DNA of 64,000 nucleotides from Streptomyces griseochromogenes (GTDB lineage: Bacteria; Actinomycetota; Actinomycetes; Streptomycetales; Streptomycetaceae), in NCBI RefSeq assembly GCF_001542625.1, contig NZ_CP016279.1, positions 2,480,001-2,544,000 of the forward strand, given 5' to 3'. Every line of letters begins with the position of its first letter. Within the stretch, counting starts at the first letter, position 1. Positions 56,666-64,000 of this stretch are shown here, in pieces. Made by a program: the position numbers and the translations under genes. The notes below the pieces were generated by a model. The model saw only the letters and a program-made list of their open reading frames with translations, did no database searches and was not told the origin of the DNA.

Positions 56666-58258
56666 ATGGTAAAGGAATTAAGCGCGCCGACGCCGGGCCG
56701 GCGGATTTACTCGCTCTGGGGTGGCGACGCCGATGCACGGTGCCTGCTCGAATCGTTGGCCGAGACCGCACGCACGCGAAGAGAAGATATCGCGGTACAG
56801 GACGAGACACATGAACTGACCTATGGGCGGCTCATGACGTGGGCGAGTAATATCGCCGACCTTCTCGCCGGCCACGGTATTCGTCCGGGCGACCGGGTGG
56901 CGGTCACGGGGCCTCGCGGTGCCGCAGTCGTAGCGGCGATGCTGGCCACGGTGAGCGCGGGAGCGACCTATGTGCCCCTCGACGTCGAGTATCCGGTCAG
57001 ACGCCTCGAGCACATGGCCGCCGACAGCGAGGCCCGGCTGCTTCTGTTCAGCGGCGACGAACCGGCTTTCGACCTCAGGGCCCAGGCGGTCCGCATCCCC
57101 GACGCGCCGGACCTGAGCGACCAGGAGGCCATTGCGGCGCTGTCGCGGCTGTCCTGCCGGCCGGACCTCCCCGTGTACGTCATCTACACCTCGGGCTCGA
57201 CCGGGCTGCCCAAGGGCGTCGCCCTGCCCCATCGCTGTGTCGACAACATGGCGGCCTGGCAGTGGCAACACTCGGTGCGCCCGGACCTGCGCACGGCCCA
57301 GTTCGCACCGCTCAACTTCGACGTGTGGTTCCAGGAAGTACTCGGAACGCTGTGCGGCGGAGGAACGCTGGTCGTCATGCCCGAGTTCCTCCGGCGCGAC
57401 CCCATCGCCCTCCTGGACTGGCTCGCCGACCACCGCATCGAGCGCCTGTTCCTCCCGTACGTCGCCCTGCACATGCTCGCCGTGGCCGCGGAGGCCGCGG
57501 ACTCGCTGGAGCACCTCGCCCTGGCGGAGGTGAACACCGCGGGCGAGCAGCTCGTGTGTACCCCCGCGGTCCGGGAGCTCTTCCGCCGCCTGCCCGGCTG
57601 TCGGTTGAACAACCACTACGGACAGAGCGAGTCCGCCATGGTGACGGTGCACACGCTCACGGGCTCCAGCGACGACTGGCCCGCGCTCCCCCCGATCGGA
57701 CGTCCGCTGTCGGGCTGCGAGATCCTGGTCGACCCGACCGAGCCGGGTGAACCGTCGGTGGGCGAACTGCTGGTTGCCGGCGCACCGCTGTCCGTGGGCT
57801 ATCTGCACCAGCCCGAGCTCAATGCCGAGCGGTACGTCACCCTCGACCGGACGACGCCGCAGGGGCACCGCCGCGCGTTCCGCACCGGGGACCTGGTGCG
57901 CGTCGAGGGGGACACGGTGCACCTCCTCAGCCGTATCGACAACGAGGTGAAGATCCGCGGGGTCCGGGTGAACCCCCTTGAGGTGGACGCCTGCCTGCTG
58001 GAGCAGCCGGGGATCGTCGAGGCGGTCACCGTGGTGGTGGACATCGCCCAGGGATCCCGGCAGCTGCGCGCCGCCGTGACGTCGGACGTCGGTGTGGGCG
58101 AGTTCGACGCCGCGAGGGTGCTCAAAGCGCTCACCGAGCTGCTTCCCGAGCAGTTCATACCGGTCTCGATCACCGTACTGCCGGAACTGCCGCACACCCC
58201 CAGCGGGAAGGCCGACCGGGCTGCCGTCGCCGCCGCGCTCGCGCCGTCGTCGCCATGA
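56666..58258 (+). CDS. free-standing NRPS adenylation domain, second unit
   Basis: A 530-residue stand-alone adenylation domain. It has [20 protein letters not shown] (A3), NFDVWFQEVLGTLCGGGTLV (A4), NNHYGQSESAMV (A5, with YGQSE instead of YGPTE), FRTGDLVRVEGD (A7), LLSRIDNEVKIRGVRVNPLE (A8) and TPSGKADRAAV (A10). The hand-derived pocket code is D-V-Q-F-N-A-H-M-V-K, with no match I know. ATG 56666 has a GGGGG box 5 bases upstream and is preferred; the frame also opens at 56609. The following PCP-thioesterase gene suggests it loads that carrier. Confidence 0.88.
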   Translation: MVKELSAPTPGRRIYSLWGGDADARCLLESLAETARTRREDIAVQDETHELTYGRLMTWASNIADLLAGHGIRPGDRVAVTGPRGAAVVAAMLATVSAGATYVPLDVEYPVRRLEHMAADSEARLLLFSGDEPAFDLRAQAVRIPDAPDLSDQEAIAALSRLSCRPDLPVYVIYTSGSTGLPKGVALPHRCVDNMAAWQWQHSVRPDLRTAQFAPLNFDVWFQEVLGTLCGGGTLVVMPEFLRRDPIALLDWLADHRIERLFLPYVALHMLAVAAEAADSLEHLALAEVNTAGEQLVCTPAVRELFRRLPGCRLNNHYGQSESAMVTVHTLTGSSDDWPALPPIGRPLSGCEILVDPTEPGEPSVGELLVAGAPLSVGYLHQPELNAERYVTLDRTTPQGHRRAFRTGDLVRVEGDTVHLLSRIDNEVKIRGVRVNPLEVDACLLEQPGIVEAVTVVVDIAQGSRQLRAAVTSDVGVGEFDAARVLKALTELLPEQFIPVSITVLPELPHTPSGKADRAAVAAALAPSSP

Positions 58259-58467
58259 CGCCGGACGAGTGGACTACCGAGGGGATCCAGACCTCGCTGA
58301 GAAGCCCACCCCGCTGATCCTTGGCGACCCGGCGCGCCGCCCGGCGGCGCACACCTCAGCGTGCCGGCGACCTGAAGGGACGTGTGCGCGGCGAGGAGAC
58401 CCGCGACGTAGTCCGGGAATTCCCGGAGAAGCTGGATAAACGGAATCGATCCGAACAGGGGTGGCGC

Positions 58468-59526
58468 ATGCAAGACAACGACTTCGGCACACCGACCGAG
58501 CGGCGGCTCGCGGACATCTGGGCCGACATCCTGCGGCTGGACAACGTCAAGCGTGACCAGGACTTCTTCGACGCCGGCGGAGACTCGTTGCTGGCTACGA
58601 AGGTCGTCCTACGGGTGTGCCGGGAATGGGACATCAAATTCACGGTCAGGGTCCTGAACGACGCGCCGGTCCTGGCCGACCTGGCTGAACGCATCGACCA
58701 GCGGGTGACGAAGTCGGGACAGCCGTCCGCGGGCGCACCCTCGCCGGCAGCCCGCGCGAGCCGGGCCGGAGCATGTTTGTGGGAGATGCGGCCGGGGACG
58801 GCGGGCGCCGGACAGGACACGTTGCTCCTCCTGCCCCATGCGGGAGGGTCGGCACAGAACTACGCCTCGTGGGCGGACTTCTTCCCCAAGGACCTGCGCA
58901 TCCTCGCGGCCCAGTATCCCGGTCGGGCGGCGCGCGCCGACGAGCCGGCCGCGGCCGACCTCCATCACATCGTTGACGAGATCCTCGATGCGCTGGGCGA
59001 TGTCGAAGGGCGGCTCTACGTCTTCGGCCACAGCATGGGCTCCTACGTCGGGTACGAACTCTGCTGGAGACAGCAGTTGGCGAGCCGCCCGCCCGTGGCC
59101 CTCTTCGCCTCCGGGGCCGTTCCTCCGCACAGGCACCGGCCGAACCCGGCGACCGAGGAGGAGATCACGGACGAGTGGCTCATGAAACTCCTGGACATGT
59201 ACAACGGCGTTCCTGACGACCTCATGAATTACCCGGAGGTCATAAGCCAGGCGCTGGGCACGCTGAGATCCGACGTAGTGCTCTTCCGCAACTATTCGTA
59301 CGGCGATCGGCGGCGTCGGTTGGAGATCCCGATCGTGGCGTTCGGCGGAGAACGCGACGACCTTGTGCCCGCCGCCGAGGTGGAACGCTGGCATGAACTG
59401 GGCGCAGCGGAATGTGCCACGCACATCATCCCGGGCGGGCATTTCTATTACCTCGACAATACGGCGACGGTCACGGCCGCCATGTCCAAGTATCTCGTGA
59501 GCGTTCATGACGGGCAGAAGGAATAG
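58468..59526 (+). CDS. PCP-thioesterase fusion protein
   Basis: A 352-residue two-domain protein. The N-terminal carrier domain (about 5-85) has Ser40 in DFFDAGGDSLLATKV. A linker rich in alanine and proline leads to a type II-like thioesterase at about 110-350: LLLLPHAGGSAQNYASWADF, nucleophile in YVFGHSMGSYVGYE, FGGERDDLVPAAEVERW, and the histidine in IIPGGHFYYLDN. ATG 58468 has GGGG upstream. A carrier fused to a hydrolase and paired with a free A domain lets an amino acid be activated, modified while bound, and released as the free acid. A comparable logic is known for beta-hydroxylated amino acid units in other clusters. Confidence 0.9.
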   Translation: MQDNDFGTPTERRLADIWADILRLDNVKRDQDFFDAGGDSLLATKVVLRVCREWDIKFTVRVLNDAPVLADLAERIDQRVTKSGQPSAGAPSPAARASRAGACLWEMRPGTAGAGQDTLLLLPHAGGSAQNYASWADFFPKDLRILAAQYPGRAARADEPAAADLHHIVDEILDALGDVEGRLYVFGHSMGSYVGYELCWRQQLASRPPVALFASGAVPPHRHRPNPATEEEITDEWLMKLLDMYNGVPDDLMNYPEVISQALGTLRSDVVLFRNYSYGDRRRRLEIPIVAFGGERDDLVPAAEVERWHELGAAECATHIIPGGHFYYLDNTATVTAAMSKYLVSVHDGQKE

Positions 59527-59538
59527 GAGATCGCGAGC

Positions 59539-61515
59539 ATGTCCAGCCAAGAATTCTCCGGGATCACGGATGCCGGGACGGTCATGTCGGATCGCCGGAA
59601 GATCGTGCTGGTGGAACTTCCCACCTACGAGAACATCCTGCCGCTCGCCTCGGGCTACATCCAGGCGTACGCGCAGGCCGACGAGGCCGTCGCGGCGGAC
59701 CACACGTTCGAGATCGTGTCCCTCCCGGTGTCCGCCGACCGGCGTCAGATGGTCCGGGAGCTCGCTGACAGGGACGCGTACCTCTATACGTTCAGCTGCT
59801 ACATCTGGAACATGAAGCTGGTCCGCTGGCTGCTGAAGGAACTGCGCGCACTGCGTCCCGACGCTCACTACCTGCTGGGCGGGCCACAGGTGATGAACCA
59901 CGCCGCGACGTATCTCAGCGACGGTGCGGAGAACGTCTACGTGTGCAACGGCGAAGGGGAGCGAACGTCCCTAGAGTTCATCCGGCAGCTCGGTTCGCAG
60001 ACGCCGGACATGAGCCAGGTACCAGGGCTCAGCTTCTGGTCCTCGGGCGAACTCATCACCACCGAATCGGCGCCCAGGATCCAGAATCTGATGGACATTC
60101 CGTCGCCGTTCCTGAACGGCGTCTTCGAAGGTCACGAATTCAGCTTCGCCATCATGGAGACGAACCGCGGATGCCCGTTCCGCTGCACCTTCTGCTACTG
60201 GGGCGCGGCCACGAACTCCAAGGTCAACAAGTACGAAGAGGATCGGATCAAGGATGAGCTGAAGTGGATCAGCGAGCACGGGTACTCCGCGCTCATGATC
60301 GCCGACGCGAACTGGGGCCTGTCGCCCCGCGACGTCACCCTGAGCGAGTACATCGTCGAGTGCAGCGAGGAGACCGGCTACCCGCTGATCGTTCACATGG
60401 CCGCCGCCAAGAACCGGCCCGAGCGCATGGCGGAGATCACCGAGATCTTCGTGCGCGGTGGACTGATGGTGAGCCAGCCCATCTCGCTGCAGACGATGAA
60501 CGAGTCGGCGCTGGAGATGGTGGACCGGAAGAACATCCGCGAGGACACCTACATCGGGCTGCAGCGCCTGCTCCGGGAGAAGCGGATCAGCTCGTACGTG
60601 GAAATGATCTGGCCGCTGCCCGGCGAGACCCTCGAGTCGTTCAAGGACGGGCTGACCAGGCTGTGCCGCTCGTACGCCGACACCATCATCGTCTACCCGC
60701 AGTTGTTCCTGCACAACACACCCATGTACGCACAGCGGGAAACCCTCGGCATCATGACCGCGGAGGCGGCCAGCGACGTGTCCGAGGCGGAGGTCGTGCT
60801 CGGCACGAAATGGGTGACCGAGGAAGACTGCTACGAGGGCTACTGGGTGAACCACGCGCTGTACACGCTGTACAACATGCGCGCCCTGTTCGTACTCTCG
60901 GGATATCTCGACGCGACCGGGATCATCTCCTACGGTGACCTGTTCGCCGAGATGTCCCGCTACTTCCGCAGCAGAACCGACTCGGAGGTGTGCCAGTTCT
61001 TCATTCAGTCGACGAAGGACCTGGCCAACTACGACCTGCTGAACACCGGTAAGACCGCGCACCTGATCCTCAGCTCGCATCGCGAGGAGTTCGACCGGTT
61101 GCTGGCCGACTTCGTCGCCGCCCAGGACTGGTGGGCCGACCCGATGGCACGCCAGGCGTTCGAAATGGACCTCCTCACACGGGCCTACATCTACCGTGAA
61201 CCGGTGCGTACGCCGGACCACGAGTTCACCGAGATCGTCCTGCGCGGCCAGCCGGATTCACGGGGCTTCCTGGTCGAGGTGTCCGCGGAGCTGTTCCGCC
61301 TGCTGGTGGCACGGGAGATGCTCGAGGCCGTCGACGAGGAGTCGGAGCGGATCACCCTGCACATCGACCACCGCGGCAGGCAGAAGATGCCGTACCAGCC
61401 GCAGCGGAGCCTGGAGCACAACGCGAACTACTGCCAGGGCATGGTGCTGCGGTCCCGGGAGATCCTGCCCACCATTCAGGTCGCCTCGACAGAGGTTCCC
61501 GCCTCCGTCGCGTGA
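59539..61515 (+). CDS. B12-binding-domain radical SAM enzyme
   Basis: A 658-residue radical SAM enzyme. The N-terminal part is a cobalamin-binding-like Rossmann domain: KIVLVELPTYENILPLASGY, RDAYLYTFSCYIWNMKLVRW and DAHYLLGGPQVMNHAA. The Fe-S cluster motif is NRGCPFRCTFCYWGA with Cys212, Cys216 and Cys219. SAM-binding parts include a GEGER-type turn (NGEGERTSLEF) and YVEMIWPLPGETLESFKDG. The C-terminal 200 residues are extra. AGGAGA precedes the ATG, 12 bases after the PCP-thioesterase stop, so the two are co-transcribed. Class B relatives methylate unactivated carbons or rearrange skeletons; it may modify the residue held on the adjacent carrier. Confidence 0.88.
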   Translation: MSSQEFSGITDAGTVMSDRRKIVLVELPTYENILPLASGYIQAYAQADEAVAADHTFEIVSLPVSADRRQMVRELADRDAYLYTFSCYIWNMKLVRWLLKELRALRPDAHYLLGGPQVMNHAATYLSDGAENVYVCNGEGERTSLEFIRQLGSQTPDMSQVPGLSFWSSGELITTESAPRIQNLMDIPSPFLNGVFEGHEFSFAIMETNRGCPFRCTFCYWGAATNSKVNKYEEDRIKDELKWISEHGYSALMIADANWGLSPRDVTLSEYIVECSEETGYPLIVHMAAAKNRPERMAEITEIFVRGGLMVSQPISLQTMNESALEMVDRKNIREDTYIGLQRLLREKRISSYVEMIWPLPGETLESFKDGLTRLCRSYADTIIVYPQLFLHNTPMYAQRETLGIMTAEAASDVSEAEVVLGTKWVTEEDCYEGYWVNHALYTLYNMRALFVLSGYLDATGIISYGDLFAEMSRYFRSRTDSEVCQFFIQSTKDLANYDLLNTGKTAHLILSSHREEFDRLLADFVAAQDWWADPMARQAFEMDLLTRAYIYREPVRTPDHEFTEIVLRGQPDSRGFLVEVSAELFRLLVAREMLEAVDEESERITLHIDHRGRQKMPYQPQRSLEHNANYCQGMVLRSREILPTIQVASTEVPASVA

Positions 61516-61577
61516 GCTACGGCGCCGGGGCGAGGCCGGATACCCCCTGCGGGGCGGTGACACCGGCCGTCGTCCCG

Positions 61578-61712
61578 GTGCCTTCTTCAGCGCAACACCT
61601 CAGGACCAGTCGTACACGCACCTGTGGCGGCCGTACATCCTCGGTGCGATCGAAATGCGCGATGCGTGCCACGCACCGCGAATGGACCATGCCCGCACCC
61701 GTGGCGGAATAG
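61578..61712 (+). pseudogene. remnant of NRPS thioesterase C-terminus, copy 1
   Basis: The frame reads FFSATPQDQSYTHLWRPYIL then GAIEMRDACHAP, matching the last part of the thioesterase at 49.2 kb ([20 protein letters not shown]). The conserved histidine pair has become HAP, and the frame then degenerates. It follows the radical SAM gene by about 60 bases. It is a leftover of a duplicated NRPS end. Confidence 0.75.
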
Positions 61713-61764
61713 CCGGACCTCGATCAGCGGGCACCCCACACCGCGCGAGAGAGGAGAAAAAGCA

Positions 61765-62207
61765 ATGATTCCGCTGTCATTCGCACAACGCCGTATGTGG
61801 ATTCTGCACCAGATGGAGGGAGGGGCGGAGACCTGGAACATGCCGGCGGCCTTCCGGCTGACCGGATCCCTGGACCAGGCCGCCCTCACCGCGGCGATCC
61901 GTGACGTGGTCGACCGGCACGAGATCCTGCGCACCGTCTACGTGACGAACGACGACGGTGAGCTGTACCAGCGGATCCTCCCGACAGCGGAGGCCACGCC
62001 TGAGGTGCCGGTCATCGAGGTGGCCCCCGAGGACGTGTCCGGCGCCGTCGAGGAGGCCATGACGTACAGGTTCGACCTGGCGGTTATGTCCTCGGTTCCA
62101 TCGTGGTGCGTGACGTGCACGCCCGGCACCACGAAATGAGCATGCCCGAACCCGTGGCCGAGGTCATGGAGGTCATCAACCGCATGCTGGCGGAGCCGGC
62201 GGAATGA
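61765..62207 (+). pseudogene. collapsed second copy of the terminal NRPS gene
   Basis: From ATG 61765 the first 105 or so codons copy the start of the C-A-PCP-TE synthetase almost exactly ([20 protein letters not shown] and [20 protein letters not shown]). Its upstream GAGGAG ribosome binding site is also retained. At about 62080, after YRFDLA, the sequence jumps to the extreme 3' end of the same gene (DNA for VLGSI...HHEMSMPEPVAEVMEV), out of frame, ending in TGA at 62205. More than 3 kb of C, A, PCP and TE coding sequence is missing. The frame opened at 61765 stops at 62139, so no useful protein is made. Confidence 0.85.
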
Positions 62208-62222
62208 CCGGACAGTGATCTC

Positions 62223-62325
62223 CGGGGCCGTGGACACAGCGCGAGAGACGGGCGACGGGACTCCCGGACAAGGAGTTCCTCGCCCGGATCGAGCTCGGTC
62301 CTCGACGTGATCGAGGCTGTCGTCC
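62223..62325 (+). pseudogene. remnant of duplicated type II thioesterase
   Basis: DNA reading GGGGCCGTGGACACAGCGCG onward matches the middle of the type II thioesterase gene (near 49790), then jumps to a copy of its last codons (CCTCGACGTGATCGAGGC). The order NRPS end, then thioesterase, repeats that at 49.2-50.2 kb. No open gene remains. Confidence 0.75.
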
Positions 62326-62398
62326 GTGCACCGCTTGCACCGCTCTGACCAAGGGCGATGCGCGGGAACACCCGTGTCAGCGGTCGTGTCAGGAGTCA

Positions 62399-62427
62399 TG
62401 ACAGAGCGGTGACAGACGGGTGACAGA
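62399..62427 (+). promoter_or_regulatory. three direct heptamer repeats before ABC exporter
   Basis: TGACAGA occurs at 62399, 62410 and 62421, an exact 11-base period with 4-base spacers. This geometry is that of SARP activator binding sites. Two GTGTCAG repeats lie just upstream (62374 and 62386), and TGTCA/TGACA also makes a dyad around 62395. The ABC start is at 62449. Confidence 0.5.
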
Positions 62428-62448
62428 CCTGGCCGCGACTGTGGAGGC

Positions 62449-63384
62449 ATGAGAAGTACAGCGATTGCAGTTTCAGGGCTGCGGAAGGCATACGGAGACA
62501 AGACCGTGCTCGACGGCATCGATTTCGATGTCGCCGAAGGGTCGATCTTCTCCCTGCTCGGCCCGAACGGGGCGGGCAAGACGACGACGGTGAACGTCCT
62601 GGCGACGTTGCTGAAGGCCGACGCCGGGACGGTGCACGTCGCCGGGCACGACGTGGCGACCGCGACCAAGCAGGTGCGCGCCGCCATCGGCGTGACCGGT
62701 CAGTTCGCCGCAGTGGACGAGCTGCTCTCGGGCCGGGAGAACCTCCAGATGATGGCGGACCTGAAGCGCGTGCGCTCCGGCGAGGTCGTCACGCGGCTGC
62801 TGGAGCGGTTCGACCTGGTGGAGTCGGCGGACAAGATGGCGTCGACCTACTCCGGCGGTATGCGCCGGAAGCTGGACCTGGCGATGACGCTGGTCGGCAA
62901 CCCGCGGATCATCTTCCTGGACGAGCCGACGACGGGTCTCGACCCGCGCAGCAGGCGCACGATGTGGGGGATCGTCCGCGAGTTGGTGGCCGACGGCACC
63001 ACCATCTTCCTCACCACCCAGTACCTGGACGAGGCCGACGAGCTCGCCGACCAGATCGCGGTGCTGAGCGATGGCAAGCTCGTCGCCGAGGGGAGCGCCG
63101 AGGAGCTGAAGCGGCTCATCCCCGGCGGGCACGTGCGGCTGCGCTTCACCGACCAGGCCGCGTACCGGTCGGCCGCCTCCGCGCTGCGCGACGTCACCAC
63201 GGACGACGACACGCTGTCGGTGCAGATCCCGAGCGACGGCACCCAGCGCGAGCTGCGCTCCATCCTCGACTGGCTGGACTCGGTCGGTATCGAGGCGGAC
63301 GAGCTGACCGTGCACACTCCCGACCTCGACGACGTCTTCCTCACCTTGACCGAGCGCACGAGCAAGGAGGCGATCTCGCAGTGA
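62449..63384 (+). CDS. ABC transporter ATP-binding protein, DrrA-like
   Basis: A 311-residue ABC ATPase of the drug-resistance DrrA group. Walker A is LLGPNGAGKTTTVNVLATLL, the Q-loop GVTGQFAAVDELLSGRENL, the signature TYSGGMRRKLDLAMTL, Walker B IIFLDEPTTGLDPRSRR and the switch histidine region IFLTTQYLDEADELAD, with glutamine in place of the usual histidine, a feature common in this group. A C-terminal regulatory extension ends DLDDVFLTLTER. It overlaps the permease start as GTGA. Its position at the cluster edge suggests export of the peptide or self-resistance. Confidence 0.93.
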   Translation: MRSTAIAVSGLRKAYGDKTVLDGIDFDVAEGSIFSLLGPNGAGKTTTVNVLATLLKADAGTVHVAGHDVATATKQVRAAIGVTGQFAAVDELLSGRENLQMMADLKRVRSGEVVTRLLERFDLVESADKMASTYSGGMRRKLDLAMTLVGNPRIIFLDEPTTGLDPRSRRTMWGIVRELVADGTTIFLTTQYLDEADELADQIAVLSDGKLVAEGSAEELKRLIPGGHVRLRFTDQAAYRSAASALRDVTTDDDTLSVQIPSDGTQRELRSILDWLDSVGIEADELTVHTPDLDDVFLTLTERTSKEAISQ

Positions 63385-64000
63385 GCGCTGTCTCGACGGC
63401 ACTGGCCGACTCGGCGATCATGCTGCGTCGCAACCTGAAGCACACCATGCGGAACCCCGTCACGGTGTTCAACGCGATCCTGTTCCCGATCGTGATCATG
63501 CTCATGTTCGTCAAGGTGTTCGGCGGCGCCTTCAGCGTCGGTCAGCACTACATCGACTACGCGACGCCGGGCATGCTCGTGATGGCCGTCAGCTACGGCC
63601 TCGGGGCCACCGCGACGTCCGTGAACTCCGACATGACCAAGGGCATCATCAACCGGTTCAAGACCATGGACGTCTCCCGCGGAGCCATGCTGACCGGACA
63701 CGTCGTCGTCACCACGGTGCGCTGCCTGGTGGCCGCCGCGGCCATCATCGGGGTGGCCTTCGCGATGGGATTCGACCCCCACGCGAGCGCCCTCGACTGG
63801 CTCGGCGTGCTCGGTCTCTTCCTGCTCCTCGCCGTCGGGGCCAGCTGGCTCACCGTCGCCATGGGCCTGGGCGCGAAGAGCGCGGAGTCGGCGGGCCTGG
63901 CCGCCGTGCCGCTGATCATGCTGCCGTTCCTGAGCAGCGCGTTCGTGCCCGCGGACACGATGGGGGCAGGGGTGCGGCAGTTCGCGGAGTACCAGCCCTT
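63381..64000 (+). CDS. ABC-2 type permease, DrrB-like, partial
   Basis: The gene starts at GTG 63381, overlapping the ATPase stop by 4 bases, and runs off the window after about 206 codons. It begins SAVSTALADSAIMLRRNLKH, with a membrane helix at VFNAILFPIVIMLMFVKVFG. TPGMLVMAVSYGLGATATS, an INRFKTMDVSRGAMLTGHVV cytoplasmic loop and further helices (LGVLGLFLLLAVGASWLTVA) follow. This is the layout of DrrB-type ABC-2 permeases, which pair with DrrA-like ATPases. The end of the protein cannot be seen. Confidence 0.9.
   Translation, partial: MSAVSTALADSAIMLRRNLKHTMRNPVTVFNAILFPIVIMLMFVKVFGGAFSVGQHYIDYATPGMLVMAVSYGLGATATSVNSDMTKGIINRFKTMDVSRGAMLTGHVVVTTVRCLVAAAAIIGVAFAMGFDPHASALDWLGVLGLFLLLAVGASWLTVAMGLGAKSAESAGLAAVPLIMLPFLSSAFVPADTMGAGVRQFAEYQP

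Overview
The window is high-GC actinomycete DNA, almost certainly Streptomyces or a close relative. The codon bias, the SpoIIE/HATPase stress phosphatases, the SigE-type sigma factor, the HxlR and MmyB-type regulators and the giant collinear NRPS genes all point that way. No rRNA, tRNA or CRISPR array was seen.

Left flank (1-24.5 kb): an accessory region with much gene decay. It starts with the end of one HATPase protein and a complete PAS-GAF-PP2C-HATPase regulator. Three class A flavin monooxygenases on the minus strand follow, with scraps of regulators beside them. Next comes a recombinase module (frameshifted tyrosine integrase, small Cro/C1 protein, zinc-ribbon recombinase-like protein), then a sigma factor, three small secreted proteins, a two-component system, an HxlR/epoxide-hydrolase-like divergent pair and a secreted beta-propeller protein. 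Between them lie recognisable wrecks: P-type ATPase, NAD-dependent epimerase, Y-family polymerase, acyl-CoA dehydrogenase-like enzyme, SDR, GMC oxidoreductase and a WXG-like fragment. An intact MmyB-type regulator still has two near-identical 40-bp repeats, one before itself and one at the wrecked genes.

Nonribosomal peptide cluster (24.5-62.4 kb, all plus strand): an MbtH-like protein and a broken LmbU-type regulator are followed by a free-standing adenylation (A) domain, a free-standing carrier protein and an FAD enzyme. Three NRPS genes follow: C-A-PCP-E-C-A-PCP, C-A-nMT-PCP-E-C-A-PCP and C-A-PCP-TE. They overlap by 4 bp or sit 5 bp apart. With the loading A/PCP pair they would build about a six-unit peptide containing two epimerised residues, one of them N-methylated. 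A type II thioesterase and a hairpin terminator close this operon.

A second operon (50.7-56.3 kb) encodes a Dabb protein, a PaaK-like ligase, a class IV aminotransferase, a BacA-like prephenate decarboxylase, an ornithine-cyclodeaminase-family protein, a DUF1330 protein and a PhzF-like isomerase. This looks like a route from prephenate to an unusual alicyclic or dihydroaromatic amino acid. A third unit (56.7-61.5 kb) has a free A domain, a PCP-thioesterase fusion and a B12-binding radical SAM enzyme, suggesting a residue modified on a stand-alone carrier. A shared 18-bp palindrome, TGTCCYGYCGRCRGGACA, precedes all three units and is a candidate cluster-wide operator.

Right edge: the DNA after the radical SAM gene holds collapsed copies of the last NRPS gene and of the type II thioesterase, showing an old duplication. 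A DrrAB-type ABC exporter follows and runs off the window. I could not assign the cluster to a known product.
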